Shown in pieces: positions 9,084 through 17,486 of a stretch of DNA of 64,000 nt. A program made the position numbers and the translations under genes. This DNA comes from an uncultured Amphritea sp. GTDB taxonomy: Bacteria > Pseudomonadota > Gammaproteobacteria > Pseudomonadales > Balneatricaceae. Within the stretch, counting starts at the first letter, position 1. Each line of letters starts with the position of its first letter. The stretch lies in contig NZ_CAKZLP010000019.1 in the NCBI RefSeq assembly GCF_937127095.1, positions 124,001-188,000 on the forward strand, written 5' to 3'. A model generated the notes under the pieces. That model saw only the letters and a list, made by a program, of their open reading frames with translations. It was not told the DNA's origin and made no database searches.

Positions 9084-9117
9084 TCTCCCTGTTAAGGATC
9101 AGGTAGTGTTTTTTTTA
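9061..9117 (+). terminator. Terminator overlapping the tusA 3' end
   Basis: The outer stem pairs 9061-9069 with 9096-9104 (ACCTGATCC/GGATCAGGT). An inner stem GGGGAG/CTCCCT sits inside it, separated by small internal loops. A run of eight T follows at about 9109-9116. The stop codon at 9081-9083 lies inside the hairpin. Confidence 0.8.
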
Positions 9118-9164
9118 TAACAGGCCCCGAGGGCCGATAGATAAATGGTTGAGAGAAACTTACT

Positions 9165-9614
9165 GTGACAGCAACAGATACTACGGATAAATCAAAATCC
9201 CGTACCCGCTCAAAAAACCGGGCAGCTAACCAGGCGGCGTTACAGTTGCTATGCGATGCTTATCCCGAGGTCTTTAATCGGGAAAGTATGCGGCCATTGA
9301 AAATCGGAATTCAGGAAGATCTGGTTGCTGATGAGAAGTTGGCGAAGAATAAGATTAAGCGGGCGCTGGCTTCGTATGTGCGTTCCCCCTATTACTTTCG
9401 CAGCCTGAAAGAGGGTGCTGACCGTATCGGTCTGGATGGTCAGGCTTCCGGCACTGTTACTGAGTCTGAAGCTGAACATGCCAAGCAGCAGCTGAAAGAG
9501 ATTAATAAACTGCGTCAGCAAAAGCAGCAGGAAGTGAAGGTTCAGCAAAAAGTTAAGGAGAAGGAAGAGCGCCTTAACAACAAGCTGGAAATGTTGCTAA
9601 CCAAGCGCGGTTAA
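9165..9614 (+). CDS. proQ: ProQ/FinO-family RNA chaperone
   Basis: ProQ-family proteins bind structured small RNAs and mRNA 3' ends. The 149-residue product has a short basic Ser/Lys/Arg-rich leader, a FinO/ProQ domain at about residues 20-100 (ALQLLCDAYPEVFN, RPLKIGIQEDL, ALASYVRSPYYFRSLKEGADRIGLDG), and a Gln/Lys/Glu-rich helical tail (105-149). It lacks the long linker and Tudor-like domain of enterobacterial ProQ, like the shorter versions in many marine and Pseudomonas-type bacteria. It starts at GTG 9165 and ends just before a bidirectional terminator. Confidence 0.88.
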   Translation: MTATDTTDKSKSRTRSKNRAANQAALQLLCDAYPEVFNRESMRPLKIGIQEDLVADEKLAKNKIKRALASYVRSPYYFRSLKEGADRIGLDGQASGTVTESEAEHAKQQLKEINKLRQQKQQEVKVQQKVKEKEERLNNKLEMLLTKRG

Positions 9615-9628
9615 TCACCTGTAGTACT

Positions 9629-9656
9629 AAAAAAACCGCCTGTTGGCGGTTTTTTT
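9629..9656. terminator. Bidirectional terminator between proQ and lapD
   Basis: AAAAAAACCGCC, a TGTT loop, then GGCGGTTTTTTT forms a perfect hairpin with A- and T-runs on its two sides. It separates the rightward proQ from the leftward lapD-like gene. Confidence 0.9.
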
Positions 9657-9684
9657 GTCCGTATCAATCCTGCAATAGCCCGAT

Positions 9685-11619
9685 TCAGAGCTGTTCGGGC
9701 TTGCCGTGAATCCAGCCCTGTGAGCCGTCAACTTCCAGCTGCCGCAGTGCACTCAGCTGAGTATCCCGCTCCACATGTTCCGCATACGCTTTTATATCCA
9801 GGCTGTGGGCGACAGTCACCAGGCTTCTGACAAAGAAGCGGTCTTCTGCGCTATTGTCCAGTTCTCTGATCAAAGAACCGTCAATCTTGATGTAATCCGG
9901 ATGAACAGTGTAAAGATAGCTGAAACCCGCCGGGTTGATACCGAAGTTATCGACACCGAACTGGACGCCCGCCTGTTTGAGCTGATCACGGAAGAGTGCG
10001 ACCTGGCTAAGGTTATTCAGCACCGATGTTTCGTTGATCTCTATGCAGAGTCGTTCGGCGCCGGAAAGTTTTTCTGCAGCGCTGATCAGCCATTCGCAGA
10101 AAGCAATATCTCTGACTGAATCATTACTCAGATTTACCCCTAGGGTCATTTCCGGATTATTTTCCAGCAGCTTGATGGCGGATTTCAGAACTGACCTGTC
10201 CAGGGCCGACATCAGATTTAACTGTTTCACCACACTGATAAACTCACCTGCCATGCAGGGGAGGTTATCCTGGTTAAGTATGCGGGCGTAAATCTCGTTA
10301 TGAATGACGTCCTGACGTTCAGATACCTGTTTTACTGGCTGAGACTGTAAAAAAATATCGCCGCTACTTATTTTATCACTCACATGCTGATGCCAGCTCT
10401 TTTGCGCTTCGCTGTTGTCAGTGCTCTGACAATACAGGGTGACGTTATCCCTACGCGCTTTATCGGTGGCTTTTCGCGCGTTACCCAGCAGCTCTTTGGA
10501 GTTGCTTTGTTCTGAATAGGCGGCTGCACCGAGGAAGAATACTTTACTCTCAGCGGTATCACTTAGCTGCTGATAGAAGTCTTTAAGGTTGCTTGCCAGC
10601 TTGTTTAACTCTCTCTGTAGCTGGTCAGGGTCGGTAATATCGCTTAGCAGGATAAACTCCGAAATGCTGATGCGCCCGATAACCGGCTCATCTGTTATGC
10701 GAGCCAGTTCGTTGAGCTGGTCAGCACAGGCGCGTATAAAATTATTGGTTTTCTCCATCCCCAATTCTTTATTGAGTTGTTGCAGATCGTCTAGTTGTAA
10801 GTGAATCAGGTTGCCCTGGCCAAAATCCTTGCGATAATCGATACGTTCATTAAGCTGGGTAAACGTTGCCCGTTGATTGGCCAGTCCGGTAAGGTCATCC
10901 TGATAGGCGGTGCGGCGTATCTCTTCGATATTCTTCGCCTGTTCATCAAACATGGTACGTACCCGGCGAACCATCATATTCATCGCCAATACGACCTGTT
11001 TTAATTCACGGGTGCCGGGAATGAGACTCTGTTCAATATACTTCTGTTGTGACAGTGCCATTGCCTGCTCTTCGACTCCCTTCAGAGGGTTGAGTATGTA
11101 GCGCATTAGCAGGCTGATAAAAAACATGCTGAAAAGAGAGAGCACAACAAACCAGGCAAAGGTTTTCTCGGTTCCCCGCCATAATTGCTCATAAGCATAG
11201 CCCGCACGGCTCTGGACGAAAATTGAACCAACTTTCTGCCACTGGCTGGTAACTTCCCGGGTCATCTCGGGTGGGGTGATCTCCACCAGGCGAATAAACC
11301 ACGTGGGTACGCTATCGTTGATCTGTGCATCGGTGTGTTTGATAAACAGCGGTTGGTTTTCTGCATCGACGACCCGGATCTGTTGATAGAAACCGCTGTC
11401 GAAAATTGCGTTTACCGTGGTTTCAATCGCTGCAGTATCCCGTTCCGCCATATACGGAGCCAGATAGAGGCCCAGGTGGGTGGCAGTATCCTGGCCATGG
11501 GACTCGAGCTGATGGATCAGCATCTCCTTGGAACTATCTGACATCAGATATACCGTGCCAGACGCCAATCCGATCAGCACGGCTAACACGGCGGCCATTA
11601 ACTGATTAACGATAGACAT
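9685..11619 (-). CDS. lapD: LapD-like inner-membrane c-di-GMP receptor (degenerate GGDEF-EAL)
   Basis: LapD proteins sense cytoplasmic c-di-GMP and, when bound, sequester the periplasmic protease LapG, so the surface adhesin stays attached. The 644-residue product has helix 1 (about 5-27), a periplasmic LapD/MoxY-type domain (28-150) ending in the GYAYEQLWR segment, helix 2 (about 152-170), a HAMP region, then GGDEF and EAL domains. The catalytic motifs are degenerate: the GGDEF site reads SISEF, the EAL motif reads EIY (NEIYARI), and the DDFG motif reads VDNFG. It should therefore bind rather than make or break c-di-GMP. It lies 31 bases downstream of lapG, which supports the call. Confidence 0.88.
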   Translation of the reverse strand: MSIVNQLMAAVLAVLIGLASGTVYLMSDSSKEMLIHQLESHGQDTATHLGLYLAPYMAERDTAAIETTVNAIFDSGFYQQIRVVDAENQPLFIKHTDAQINDSVPTWFIRLVEITPPEMTREVTSQWQKVGSIFVQSRAGYAYEQLWRGTEKTFAWFVVLSLFSMFFISLLMRYILNPLKGVEEQAMALSQQKYIEQSLIPGTRELKQVVLAMNMMVRRVRTMFDEQAKNIEEIRRTAYQDDLTGLANQRATFTQLNERIDYRKDFGQGNLIHLQLDDLQQLNKELGMEKTNNFIRACADQLNELARITDEPVIGRISISEFILLSDITDPDQLQRELNKLASNLKDFYQQLSDTAESKVFFLGAAAYSEQSNSKELLGNARKATDKARRDNVTLYCQSTDNSEAQKSWHQHVSDKISSGDIFLQSQPVKQVSERQDVIHNEIYARILNQDNLPCMAGEFISVVKQLNLMSALDRSVLKSAIKLLENNPEMTLGVNLSNDSVRDIAFCEWLISAAEKLSGAERLCIEINETSVLNNLSQVALFRDQLKQAGVQFGVDNFGINPAGFSYLYTVHPDYIKIDGSLIRELDNSAEDRFFVRSLVTVAHSLDIKAYAEHVERDTQLSALRQLEVDGSQGWIHGKPEQL

Positions 11620-11650
11620 TTTCGATTCCTCATCTGCTTATTTATCAGGA

Positions 11651-12358
11651 TTAAAAATCCTGCTTTTCCATTCGTGATTGAAGCTGTACCCAGGGCTTTA
11701 GCTGGTCCGAAGTACCCACCAGCGTACTGCGGCGGCCTTTTTTCGATAACCACAGATTGTCGCCGTTAAAACTGTAAACGTGCTGCAGATCCGGGCGCCG
11801 GTTTGCAGGTTTTATCTCGGGTATCAGATTGTCCAGTATCAGAGGTGTCGCTTTAGGCGTTGAGTAATAGGTTAACACCATATGTGCCTGGTTCAGTCTG
11901 AGTGCCTTAACATAGGCGATACTGAGTTTTTCTATCGGGATGCCTACCTGACGCAGGGTGTAGTATTTGGCGATAGAGAAGTCTTCGCAATCGCCCCCGT
12001 TGGTAATCAGAAATTCAACCGGACTGGCCCAATAGTCTTTTTGGTTCCAGTGGACGATATCATCGACAAACTCCATCTGGTTAAAAAAACGATTTACCCG
12101 ATGAAGTTTTTCATCTTCGTCGAGGTCGGCAATATCTTTGATCAGATTCTGCCAGCTCTGGAGTCGCCGTTCGGCCATATCGCCATACTTTTGCCCCAGT
12201 TTTTTGATCTGGGCATCTGACATCAGTACGGTGAATTCAGGGGCGGCAATGAGCGTATAGGTGAGTGATAACAGTATCAGACCCACAAGGAAACTCAGGC
12301 TGGATGAAAACCGGCCTGCAGAAGCGTTTCTGGATCTGTACTGGGAATCTCTGGACAC
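11651..12358 (-). CDS. lapG: LapG-like periplasmic cysteine protease (transglutaminase-like, BTLCP)
   Basis: LapG cuts the N-terminal retention module of LapA-type giant adhesins when c-di-GMP is low. The protein (235 aa) has an N-terminal membrane or signal segment at about residues 20-39 and a bacterial transglutaminase-like cysteine proteinase domain. The catalytic triad is visible as Cys124 (GGDCEDF), His159 (QAHMVL) and Asp176 (ILDN). It shares a transcription unit with its partner lapD. No LapA-like adhesin or its secretion system is in this window. Confidence 0.92.
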   Translation of the reverse strand: MSRDSQYRSRNASAGRFSSSLSFLVGLILLSLTYTLIAAPEFTVLMSDAQIKKLGQKYGDMAERRLQSWQNLIKDIADLDEDEKLHRVNRFFNQMEFVDDIVHWNQKDYWASPVEFLITNGGDCEDFSIAKYYTLRQVGIPIEKLSIAYVKALRLNQAHMVLTYYSTPKATPLILDNLIPEIKPANRRPDLQHVYSFNGDNLWLSKKGRRSTLVGTSDQLKPWVQLQSRMEKQDF

Positions 12359-12453
12359 GGTTAACCGTTTAAAAAATAAAGAGTAACTTTATTGTTTCAC
12401 AGCTTAGATGACAACACCTGTGTTATTTACTCAAAATGGTGTTGGCCAGTCGA

Positions 12454-13527
12454 TTAACTGCCAGGCATCAGGTTGCATTGGCTCAGCAGGCGTTGCCAGG
12501 CTTTCGTATGACGGTCTCTTGCGGTTGTGTAGTTCAGCCATAGTGGGGCATCGCTGGCGATAATCTGCGCCTGATAATCCTTCATTGCATCGGGAATGTG
12601 CTTGAAGTTAAGTAGCAGTCGACGGTTGAGCTCCAGCCATTCCCGGCCCTCTCTGTCTATTCTGGCCATGTAGGGCTGCAGTTCCCCTGCATAGTATTTA
12701 TTGAATACGTTTTTTACAATCAGCGCTTTTGGCGTTGCCTGTTTATTGAAACAGAGCGGTCGTTGCCCGAGTTTTTGTTCAATCACGCTGGCGGTATGGT
12801 TGAGTGTGTAGGTAACCAGATAGAGTGATCGTAGCCAGCGACTACCGTATCGAAGGCTTGAAAGAGCCTGGTAGTGAGGTTCCAGCTGATCAAGATAATC
12901 CGGCTCTGTCCATTCTGTCTGAGGGGTATTGATCTCACTGTTCAGAGCGGCGATACGGTTTAACATGAGTAACGCCTGACGGGTCTGGCTGAAACCGTCA
13001 TCATCGGTTAACGATAGCGGAGGCTCCGAGCGTGAAAAATTCCGCTCTATCGCTTCGCTGGTAAAGATGCCATTCCACAGCGCTACTTCAAAGTTGGCTT
13101 TTTTAATCAGAAAAATTTCATCGACCTGTTGTAACAGCTCAGCATCAGAGTCGTGTTGAGTCAGAGTCTGCTGGCAGCGGCCCAAACGGAATAACAATCT
13201 TATCTCATAAACCATCTGCCGGGAGGGGGGCATTACCTTACCCAATGAACTGTTGCGCTCAGCTATCAGATTGATCAGCTGACAGTGGCGCAGGTTCAGC
13301 ACCTCAATCAGGCCCTGCCGCAGATCGGGGACCGGTTGAATACGTTCTCGTCTTTTGGGGTAGGGGGGGAGTGCCAGAGGAATGTCCAGATTCAGCTCTG
13401 CATCACTGTTGAGGCTGTTCGCGACCCGGTTGCTGTAGCGCTCCAGCATCGATTCTGCCGGCCGTTGGTCGCAGCCCTGCAACAGCATTGCGAGCAGAAT
13501 TATCAGGAATGGGCTGGAATATCGCAT
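12454..13527 (-). CDS. DUF3080 family lipoprotein
   Basis: The 357-residue product begins with a lipoprotein signal: hydrophobic residues 5-17, then LLQGC with the lipidated Cys19. The mature part is helical and rich in Arg, Leu and Glu, with no enzymatic motif I recognise. It resembles the DUF3080 family of gammaproteobacterial lipoproteins of unknown function. It overlaps the 3' end of the MATE gene by 25 bases, so the two are likely translationally coupled. It is followed by lapG about 95 bases downstream; a role with lapGD is possible but not shown. Confidence 0.8.
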   Translation of the reverse strand: MRYSSPFLIILLAMLLQGCDQRPAESMLERYSNRVANSLNSDAELNLDIPLALPPYPKRRERIQPVPDLRQGLIEVLNLRHCQLINLIAERNSSLGKVMPPSRQMVYEIRLLFRLGRCQQTLTQHDSDAELLQQVDEIFLIKKANFEVALWNGIFTSEAIERNFSRSEPPLSLTDDDGFSQTRQALLMLNRIAALNSEINTPQTEWTEPDYLDQLEPHYQALSSLRYGSRWLRSLYLVTYTLNHTASVIEQKLGQRPLCFNKQATPKALIVKNVFNKYYAGELQPYMARIDREGREWLELNRRLLLNFKHIPDAMKDYQAQIIASDAPLWLNYTTARDRHTKAWQRLLSQCNLMPGS

Positions 13528-14885
13528 CTACGTTTAATGTTTTGATACCGGAGTAACAACAGTGTAGCACCAACACTCAGGCCTGCGATCATTCCTAGCC
13601 AGAAGCCTTTTGCACCCAGGGCGGGAACCAGCAGGTCGGTGAGGCCAAGCATATAACCCAGTGGCAGGCCGATCAGCCAGTATGAAGTGAATACAATTAA
13701 CAGTGGCACTCCAGTGTCTTTGTGTCCTCTTAAAATGCCGGCACTGGCTACCTGAATCGCATCAGGTATCTGAAAAATAGCCGCGATCAATAGCAGACTG
13801 CTGGCGAGTTGAATGATCTCGTCCTCGTTGCTGTATAGGGTTGCAATCTGAACGGAGAGTAATGCGATAAGAGAGCAGGCGATAACTGAACAGCAGCAGA
13901 CGATAGCATAGCCGGTAATAGCTGTTGTTTGCGCTGCAACTAGGTCCCGCCGACCGATGCACTGACCAATACGAATGGTAAGTGCCATAGCGATGCTCAG
14001 CGGAACCATAAATACCATGCCGGTAAAACTCAGGGTTATCTGGTGAGAGGCTATGACGTTCTCTCCCAGTCGGGCAATCAGCAGGGCGATCATCGTAAAC
14101 ATGCTGACTTCAATCAGCAGTGTAACGCCAATAGGCACGCCGATTTTCAGAATACTGAAGAAGTATTTCGTCCTGGGCCATGGCAGGGTGATCAGTTTGA
14201 GTCTGCGAAAGTGACGGGAGTAGTGAAGATAGCAGCCTGCCGATAGCGCCATAATCCACATCACTATGGTGGTCGCCCAGCCACAGCCTACGCCTCCCAG
14301 TTCAGGAAAGCCCAGCTTACCGTAGATCAGCAGGTAGTTCAGGGGGATGTTGCAGAGCAGGGCTAACAGGCCAATTTTCATTAGCGGCTGGGTTTTGCCT
14401 AATCCTTCTGAATAACTGCGTGCCGCCTGGTAGAGAATCATCCCGGGCACACCCCAGGAAAGCGCATCCAGATAACCGAGAGTCTTCTCTTTCAAGCTGC
14501 CGCTAACCTGCATGAGATCAAGAACCGGTGCCATATTGCGCAGTATTAGCCAGGCTGATACGCCTGCAATCAGAGCGATCAGAACCGCTTGATGAAAAAT
14601 TAATCGGGTACGCCGCAACTGATCGCTGCCTGCATGGTTTGCGACCATCGGCGTGACGGCCATCAGCAGCCCCCCCAGCGAGATCACTACGGGCAGCCAG
14701 ATCCCCGAGCCTAAAGCTACAGCGGCAAGGTCCTCTGCGCTATAGCGGGCAGCCATCAGTGTATCAACAAACCCCATCGCGGCCTGCGATAATTCAGCGA
14801 TAAGAATCGGAATAGCCAATGCGAGAATCTGGCGGCTTTCGCGGATGGAGGGTTGCGTGCGTTTTTTCAAAGGTGATGCTTTCAC
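13503..14885 (-). CDS. MATE family (NorM-like) multidrug/cation exporter
   Basis: This is an inner-membrane multidrug and toxic compound extrusion antiporter with about twelve helices in two MatE halves. The N-terminal half opens with ESRQILALAIPILIAELSQ and AMGFVDTLMAARYSAEDLAAVALG, typical of NorM. The GTG at 14885 gives 460 residues, the usual NorM size. The open frame extends to 14963, but that longer start would lie inside the phaC terminator, so I reject it. The start codon remains uncertain because no strong ribosome-binding site is seen. The 3' end overlaps the DUF3080 gene. Substrate unknown. Confidence 0.88.
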   Translation of the reverse strand: MKASPLKKRTQPSIRESRQILALAIPILIAELSQAAMGFVDTLMAARYSAEDLAAVALGSGIWLPVVISLGGLLMAVTPMVANHAGSDQLRRTRLIFHQAVLIALIAGVSAWLILRNMAPVLDLMQVSGSLKEKTLGYLDALSWGVPGMILYQAARSYSEGLGKTQPLMKIGLLALLCNIPLNYLLIYGKLGFPELGGVGCGWATTIVMWIMALSAGCYLHYSRHFRRLKLITLPWPRTKYFFSILKIGVPIGVTLLIEVSMFTMIALLIARLGENVIASHQITLSFTGMVFMVPLSIAMALTIRIGQCIGRRDLVAAQTTAITGYAIVCCCSVIACSLIALLSVQIATLYSNEDEIIQLASSLLLIAAIFQIPDAIQVASAGILRGHKDTGVPLLIVFTSYWLIGLPLGYMLGLTDLLVPALGAKGFWLGMIAGLSVGATLLLLRYQNIKRRCDIPAHS

Positions 14886-14946
14886 AGGGTATTGCTTCAA
14901 AAGTGATGGCTTGCAGGATGTCAGGTCTAAGACTGCAAGCAGAAGT

Positions 14947-14972
14947 AAAAAAAACCGGGGCACAGGCCCCGG
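14947..14972 (-). terminator. Rho-independent terminator of the class I phaC
   Basis: On the minus strand, CCGGGG stems flank a short loop and are followed by a run of T (the A-run at 14947-14954 on the plus strand). It begins 24 bases after the phaC stop and ends before the MATE start. Confidence 0.88.
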
Positions 14973-14995
14973 CTTATTATCGGTTGTTATGTCAA

Positions 14996-16738
14996 TTAGT
15001 CAACGCGACTTGCGACATAACGACCCGGAGCCGGCTCGATGACTTTGAATTCGGCACTGCCGAGCTCTTTAGGTGCATCAACTTTCTTGCCTGCCTTAGG
15101 TTTCAGCCATTTAGACCAGTTTGGCCACCAGCTGCCTTCCTGGCGTTCAGCGGTTTCCAGCCAATGATCCGGACCCTGACCCAATTCGCCACCGGTCCAG
15201 TAGTTGCGACGGTTTTTAGAGGCAGGATTGATGACGCCGGCAACGTGACCGCTGGCACCCAGTACAAATTCAATCTTACCCTGCATCATCTCTGTACCTT
15301 TGAAAGTACCTTTCCAGGGCGCGATGTGATCTTCGATCGTCGAGAGGAAGTAAACCGGAATAGTGATATCACGCAGATCGATCGATTCACCACAAATCGT
15401 CAGGCCACCGGGCTGGGACAGTTTGTTGTTGATGTACATCTCGTTGATATAGAAGTTGTACATCTTCGCTGGCAGGTTGGTAGAGTCAGAGTTCCAGTAC
15501 AGAATATCAAATGGAGCCGGGTTCTGGCCCTTGAGATAGTTGTTAACAACGTATGACCAGACCAGATCATTAGAGCGCAGCATGTTGAATGCAGAGGCGA
15601 GATTGCGACCGTTGAGCAGGCCTTCGTCATCGACTTTCTGAGTCAGTTGTTTGACCTGCTGCTCATCGATGAAAACGCTCAGATCACCAGGATCAGTGAA
15701 ATCCGTTAGTGTGGTTAGGAAAGTTGCAGAGGCAACAGACTCATCTTTGCGCTTCGCCATCACCGCCAGAGTGGACGCCAGAATGGTTCCGCCGATACAC
15801 CATGAGACACAGTTGATTTTATCCTGTCCGGTGATTTTTTTAGCCGCATCAATCGCTTTCAGGGTGCCGTTTTCAACATAGTCATCCCACGCCAGTCCGC
15901 GCTGTTCAACAGTAGGGTTAACCCAGGAAACCAGAAATACGGTTTGTCCCTGGTCAACACAGTACTTAACGTAAGAGTTATGTTCCTGCAGGTCCATGAT
16001 GTAAAACTTGTTAATGCAGGGAGGCACAATCAGCATTGGCCGGCTGTATACCTGCTCGGTCGAAGGTGTGTACTGAATAAGTTGCAGCATTTCGTTTTCG
16101 AAAACCACGGCCCCTTTAGATGTGGCAATATTTTCACCCAGGGTGAAAGCGCTCTCATCCGTCATAGTGATGCGGCCTTTCTCAATATCACCCATCAGGT
16201 TTTGCAGACCATCAACCAAACTTTGACCCTTGCTTTCCAGCGCCTGCTGCAAAACCTCAGGGTTGGTCAGTGCAAAGTTGGTAGGTGACATTGCATCAGT
16301 ATATTGCTGCGTATAGAACTGGAGCTTCTTTTGCTCAATATCGCTGAGCTGGGCGTTGGCTGCCATCTCGTTGAGCAAATTTGAGGTCAGCAGGTAAGAC
16401 TGCTTGATATACGAAAATACCGGATTCTGACTCCACTCTTCAGCAGCAAAGCGACGATCACCTTTCTGTGGTTCAGCGATCGGCTTTTCGACCGCTTTGC
16501 CTGTCAGGATGTTTTGCCACAGGTTAATCTGGGCTTGCTGATAGTCAGTAATAGCACGAACCCAGACGGAAGGGTCTTCGAAAGAGCGTGCAGCAAGCTC
16601 AGTCCAGGACTGCGTGAATTTCTTGAACAGATCGTCACTGTTTCCCTGAGAATACATCTCCAGAACTTTTTTGCTTTCCTGATTTAGATAATTGATAAAT
16701 TCTTGTGGGTTAGAGAGCATGTTGCTGTTGTTTTCCAT
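14996..16738 (-). CDS. phaC: Class I poly(3-hydroxyalkanoate) synthase PhaC
   Basis: PhaC polymerises (R)-3-hydroxyacyl-CoA into PHA on the granule surface. The 580-residue length fits class I synthases. The N-terminal PhaC domain (about 80-250) is followed by an alpha/beta-hydrolase domain. The nucleophile region reads INCVSWCIGGTILAS (Cys near residue 315), so the usual G-x-C-x-G box has Ser in its first place. The catalytic-type Asp is in LSTIEDHIAPW near 480 and the His in GASGHVAGVINP near 510. It stands alone, with its own terminator and a long upstream region, and no phaA/phaB beside it. A separate class III phaEC is at 55.5-57.6 kb. Confidence 0.95.
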   Translation of the reverse strand: MENNSNMLSNPQEFINYLNQESKKVLEMYSQGNSDDLFKKFTQSWTELAARSFEDPSVWVRAITDYQQAQINLWQNILTGKAVEKPIAEPQKGDRRFAAEEWSQNPVFSYIKQSYLLTSNLLNEMAANAQLSDIEQKKLQFYTQQYTDAMSPTNFALTNPEVLQQALESKGQSLVDGLQNLMGDIEKGRITMTDESAFTLGENIATSKGAVVFENEMLQLIQYTPSTEQVYSRPMLIVPPCINKFYIMDLQEHNSYVKYCVDQGQTVFLVSWVNPTVEQRGLAWDDYVENGTLKAIDAAKKITGQDKINCVSWCIGGTILASTLAVMAKRKDESVASATFLTTLTDFTDPGDLSVFIDEQQVKQLTQKVDDEGLLNGRNLASAFNMLRSNDLVWSYVVNNYLKGQNPAPFDILYWNSDSTNLPAKMYNFYINEMYINNKLSQPGGLTICGESIDLRDITIPVYFLSTIEDHIAPWKGTFKGTEMMQGKIEFVLGASGHVAGVINPASKNRRNYWTGGELGQGPDHWLETAERQEGSWWPNWSKWLKPKAGKKVDAPKELGSAEFKVIEPAPGRYVASRVD

Positions 16739-17188
16739 AAAACTGCCTTCTTTCTGGAGCCTGCCTGAGTATGTGGTGTCACTTCTATGATGAGCTACCG
16801 CATGGACGACTGTTTATAATTTTTATGCCTGTTTGGTTAGCCGTAAGGGCTATCTTCTGAACCCGGAGTAGAATGACTATTATGCAAACAGAGTACCTGA
16901 GCATAGACAACTTGATGCGGCGCAGCAAGCCTCAATTTCACTAGTATTGCACTACTTTAGTCCGGTTTATCGGCTTTCCGGTCAATCCTGGCCGTAAATG
17001 TAACATTGGTATGTTGCAGTATTTTGTCAACGGTCCAATCCGTATTGCTTCAACGTCTGTCGGGCTGAGACTCCCGTCAGTGTATCTGAACGGCGTTGAG
17101 ATAGCACAAATTCAGGGTTTAAATGAGGTATGATTATACGCTTATCAGAATTCAAATATTTGTTTCGCCACGGTGATGAGGAGGGGGA
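16739..17188. other. Long divergent intergenic region upstream of phaC
   Basis: This 450-base stretch separates the leftward phaC from the rightward glutaredoxin-like gene. It contains a possible 23-codon ORF (16873-16944) and two TTGCA-containing motifs (near 16947 and 17011) that could be targets of the PHA repressor PhaR, although no clear palindrome is present. I see no tRNA, transposon trace or strong terminator. Promoters for both flanking genes must lie here, but I cannot place them with confidence. Confidence 0.5.
16873..16944 (+). CDS. Possible 23-residue small protein (unconfirmed)
   Basis: An ATG at 16873 preceded by GGAG at 16865-16868 opens a 23-codon frame ending in TAG. The encoded peptide has an acidic/neutral start and a basic end (LMRRSKPQFH). 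Nothing in it is recognised. Spacing of the ribosome-binding site is reasonable, but a frame this short is easily due to chance. It could equally be a leader peptide or nothing. Confidence 0.25.
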   Translation: MTIMQTEYLSIDNLMRRSKPQFH

Positions 17189-17446
17189 ATGCGTCAGTTT
17201 CTACTTATGAGCAGTGTTGGCTGCCATCTGTGTGATGAGGCGGTTGAAGTGCTTATTGCCGGTCTTGATCCACATCAACACCAGTTGGATGAGGTCGATA
17301 TCGCTTATGATGATCAGTTGATGGAACAGTACGCGTTATTGATCCCGGTGCTGGTGGATGAAGCAAGCGGGGCTGAGTTGCGTTGGCCATTTGGTGCTGA
17401 GGATCTTAGCCGTTTTGTCTCCGGGCTTGAAGTTCAGGTTGTCTGA
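17189..17446 (+). CDS. Glutaredoxin-family (thioredoxin-fold) small protein
   Basis: The 85-residue product has a thioredoxin-like opening with CHLC (Cys12 and Cys15) after a short beta strand, then a helix and the cis-Pro strand LLIPVLVD near residues 52-59. This matches the glutaredoxin-like family (DUF836 type) common in gammaproteobacteria. It probably acts in thiol-disulfide exchange; the partner is unknown. GAGGAGGGGG precedes the ATG. It is convergent with tatD. Confidence 0.85.
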   Translation: MRQFLLMSSVGCHLCDEAVEVLIAGLDPHQHQLDEVDIAYDDQLMEQYALLIPVLVDEASGAELRWPFGAEDLSRFVSGLEVQVV

Positions 17447-17486
17447 GTTCTCTTTGAAAAAGCTGTTGTTGATTGGATTTATCGGC

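Noticed and set aside
14886..14963. Longer N-terminus for the MATE protein
   Set aside because: It would start inside the phaC terminator hairpin and add a stretch not found in NorM-type proteins.
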